Below, in pieces: positions 62,863 to 64,000 of a DNA stretch of 64,000 bases. Position 1 is the stretch's first letter; every line of letters starts with the position of its first letter. Below the pieces are notes generated by a model that was given only the letters and a program-made list of their open reading frames with translations, ran no database searches and had not been told where the DNA came from. Origin of the DNA: Nitrospirota bacterium (GTDB taxonomy: Bacteria; Nitrospirota; Thermodesulfovibrionia; Thermodesulfovibrionales; Dissulfurispiraceae); assembly GCA_016936655.1 (NCBI GenBank), contig JAFGXL010000015.1, positions 62,001-126,000 on the forward strand. Reading direction: 5' to 3'. Position numbers and translations under genes: made by a program.

Positions 62863-63492
62863 ATGGATATCCTTTCGGCTCTTAAAGAGAGGCGGTCTGT
62901 AAATTTTTTTGATCCAGACCGCAACATACCAGATGAGTTGCTACAAGAGCTTATATCAGTATCAAACCTGGCGCCTTCATCATTCAATCTTCAGCCATGG
63001 AAGGTAGTAGTTGTGCAGAAAGCAGCTGATAAAAAGAGGTTGCGCCAATGCGCCATGGATCAGCCCAAGGTTGAAGAGGCGCCTGTTGTGCTTGTAATGG
63101 TCGCTGATCCTGTATGCGCTGAAGAGAATCTTGAAAATATGCTGGACAGCTGGGCTCAACTAGGATACATAAAGCCTGAGATGAAAGATACATACAAAGG
63201 AATTACAAAAAACCTATATGGCAGCCCTGACAGCATCCAAAGAGCCTACTTTGCGATTAAGAATACAGCTCTATTTGCGATGAGCCTGATGGTCGCTGCA
63301 AAAGGCTTGGGACTGGAGACTCACCCTATGGATGGGTTTGATGAAGACTGCATTAAAAAAGAGTTCCGTATACCTAAAGACAAGATTGTGCCAATGATCA
63401 TATGTATTGGCTACATTAAGCCGGGGATCAAACTGCTTCCCAGAGCATTCAGACGCAATATTCAGGATTTTGTAAAGTTAGGAAGCTGGTAA
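62863..63492 (+). CDS. Nitroreductase-family flavoprotein
   Basis: A 209-aa FMN-dependent oxidoreductase. Signatures are ERRSVNFFDPDRNIP with the FMN-contacting ERRSV, then NLAPSSFNLQPWKVVVVQ and AKGLGLETHPMDGFDEDCI. Members reduce nitro compounds, quinones or flavins with NAD(P)H, and the substrate here is unknown. It starts eight bases after the DUF2892 stop, so it is the end of the small operon. Its 3' end meets the exchanger gene. Confidence 0.9.
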   Translation: MDILSALKERRSVNFFDPDRNIPDELLQELISVSNLAPSSFNLQPWKVVVVQKAADKKRLRQCAMDQPKVEEAPVVLVMVADPVCAEENLENMLDSWAQLGYIKPEMKDTYKGITKNLYGSPDSIQRAYFAIKNTALFAMSLMVAAKGLGLETHPMDGFDEDCIKKEFRIPKDKIVPMIICIGYIKPGIKLLPRAFRRNIQDFVKLGSW

Positions 63493-63495
63493 TAG

Positions 63496-64000
63496 TCAGC
63501 CCATAATAACAACTGCAGCATAAACTGCAAACAGGCTGCCGCATACCAGAAATGTGACTGGAGATACCTTTTTTCTTATATATGACTCAGCAAGCACAAC
63601 AGCAGAAGCGCTAAGAGCAAGCACCGCGGACAAGAGCGCCAGTCCTGTTATATTCCATTCTGTAAAAAGCAGCCCTACAGCCACAGGAAATGTGGACTGA
63701 AACACCATAGCTCCGGTTATATTGCCCATTGCCAGCGTATCTCTGCCTTTTATTGTCCATGTTACGCTGTTAAACTTCTCCGGCAGTTCAGTAGCCACTG
63801 GAGCTATTAGCAGCGCGAACAGAAGCGGGTTCATTCCCCATGCTAGAGATAGCGTCTGGAGGCTCCCTACAAACATATGCGCTCCGGATATCATTATGCC
63901 GAGCGCTACAAGAACCTGAACAGATATAAGTAAAATACCAGGCTCGTTATCAGATGTTAACGGCTGATGCCTTTTGAAAAATCCCCTGCAGATATTCCAT
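63496..64000 (-). CDS. Sodium/calcium exchanger-family antiporter (N-terminus outside window)
   Basis: The C-terminal about 167 residues of a membrane ion exchanger. The frame stays open to the window edge, so the gene continues beyond it. The alpha-repeat-like motif LLIAPVATELPEKFNSVTW and the following LAMGNITGAMVFQSTFPV match the Na+/Ca2+ exchanger family, where the acidic E in the ELPE segment lines the ion site. Hydrophobic segments follow in regular order. The actual ion and direction are not known. Confidence 0.85.
   Translation of the reverse strand, partial: WNICRGFFKRHQPLTSDNEPGILLISVQVLVALGIMISGAHMFVGSLQTLSLAWGMNPLLFALLIAPVATELPEKFNSVTWTIKGRDTLAMGNITGAMVFQSTFPVAVGLLFTEWNITGLALLSAVLALSASAVVLAESYIRKKVSPVTFLVCGSLFAVYAAVVIMG

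Overview
The window is a gene-dense bacterial chromosome segment of moderate G+C content. A full bacterial carbonyl branch of the Wood-Ljungdahl pathway (CO dehydrogenase, acetyl-CoA synthase, both corrinoid iron-sulfur protein subunits, the methyl-THF methyltransferase and a CooC/AcsF ATPase), NfnAB, a corrinoid methyl-transfer cassette, polyferredoxin electron-transfer proteins and a PEP-CTERM exoprotein point to a free-living anaerobe or microaerophile. Nitrospirota (Thermodesulfovibrionia-like) or a Desulfobacterota-type lineage fits best. That placement is inferred from gene content; there is no rRNA in the window.

Layout. (1) 1-3.4 kb, plus strand: argF (cut by the window edge), rpiB, glyA, nrdR, then tRNA-Gln(CTG) and tRNA-Glu(CTC). 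(2) 3.5-5.9 kb: a NERD-domain gene whose frame is broken at a GA repeat, a flavin-binding PNPOx-like protein, and a PEP-CTERM protein with a sigma-54 type promoter. (3) 6.1-11.7 kb, minus strand: a tight operon of corrinoid protein, UroD-fold methyltransferase, RACo-like reductive activase and hybrid histidine kinase. (4) 11.8-14.7 kb: scpA, hisG and small exported proteins. (5) 14.9-25.4 kb, minus strand: a long chemosensory operon (two receiver proteins, two methyl-accepting proteins, STAS, CheA, CheW, CheR, CheD, a receiver-kinase, CheB) with no flagellar genes and a sigma-54 type promoter in front. An NtrC-type activator and its kinase lie immediately upstream. (6) 28.2-39.1 kb, minus strand: nfnB, nfnA, cooS, acsB, acsC, acsD, acsE, cooC, which together fix or oxidise C1 units and balance NADH, NADPH and ferredoxin.

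(7) 39.2-46.7 kb: HAD phosphatase, amidohydrolase, SprT-like metalloprotease, ligA, a CJM1_0395-type metalloprotease, a CinA-type amidase, a DUF362 protein, a LysM protein and a lipoprotein. (8) 46.8-52.4 kb, a patch of exchange: a remnant of a second DUF362 gene, an AT-rich Eco47II/Sau96I-like restriction-modification pair, a NapH/NapG-like polyferredoxin, an HNH endonuclease and a small gene interrupted by an amber codon. (9) 52.5-57.2 kb: J-domain protein, polA split into two overlapping cistrons and apparently transcribed as a leaderless message, a DUF4912 protein, and tRNA-Leu(TAG). (10) 57.7-64 kb: di-haem cytochrome c peroxidase, a large GGDEF/EAL protein, a run of small membrane-protein genes including two tandem paralogous microproteins, an Nfu-type Fe-S scaffold, nitroreductase, and the end of a sodium/calcium exchanger.

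The observations most worth following are the corrinoid cassette with its altered zinc site and built-in kinase, the sigma-54 promoter of the chemosensory operon next to an NtrC/kinase pair, the MshEN-like repeats inside CheA, the paralogous GWWxLH microproteins, and several genes broken by single small lesions (NERD gene, amber gene, polA).
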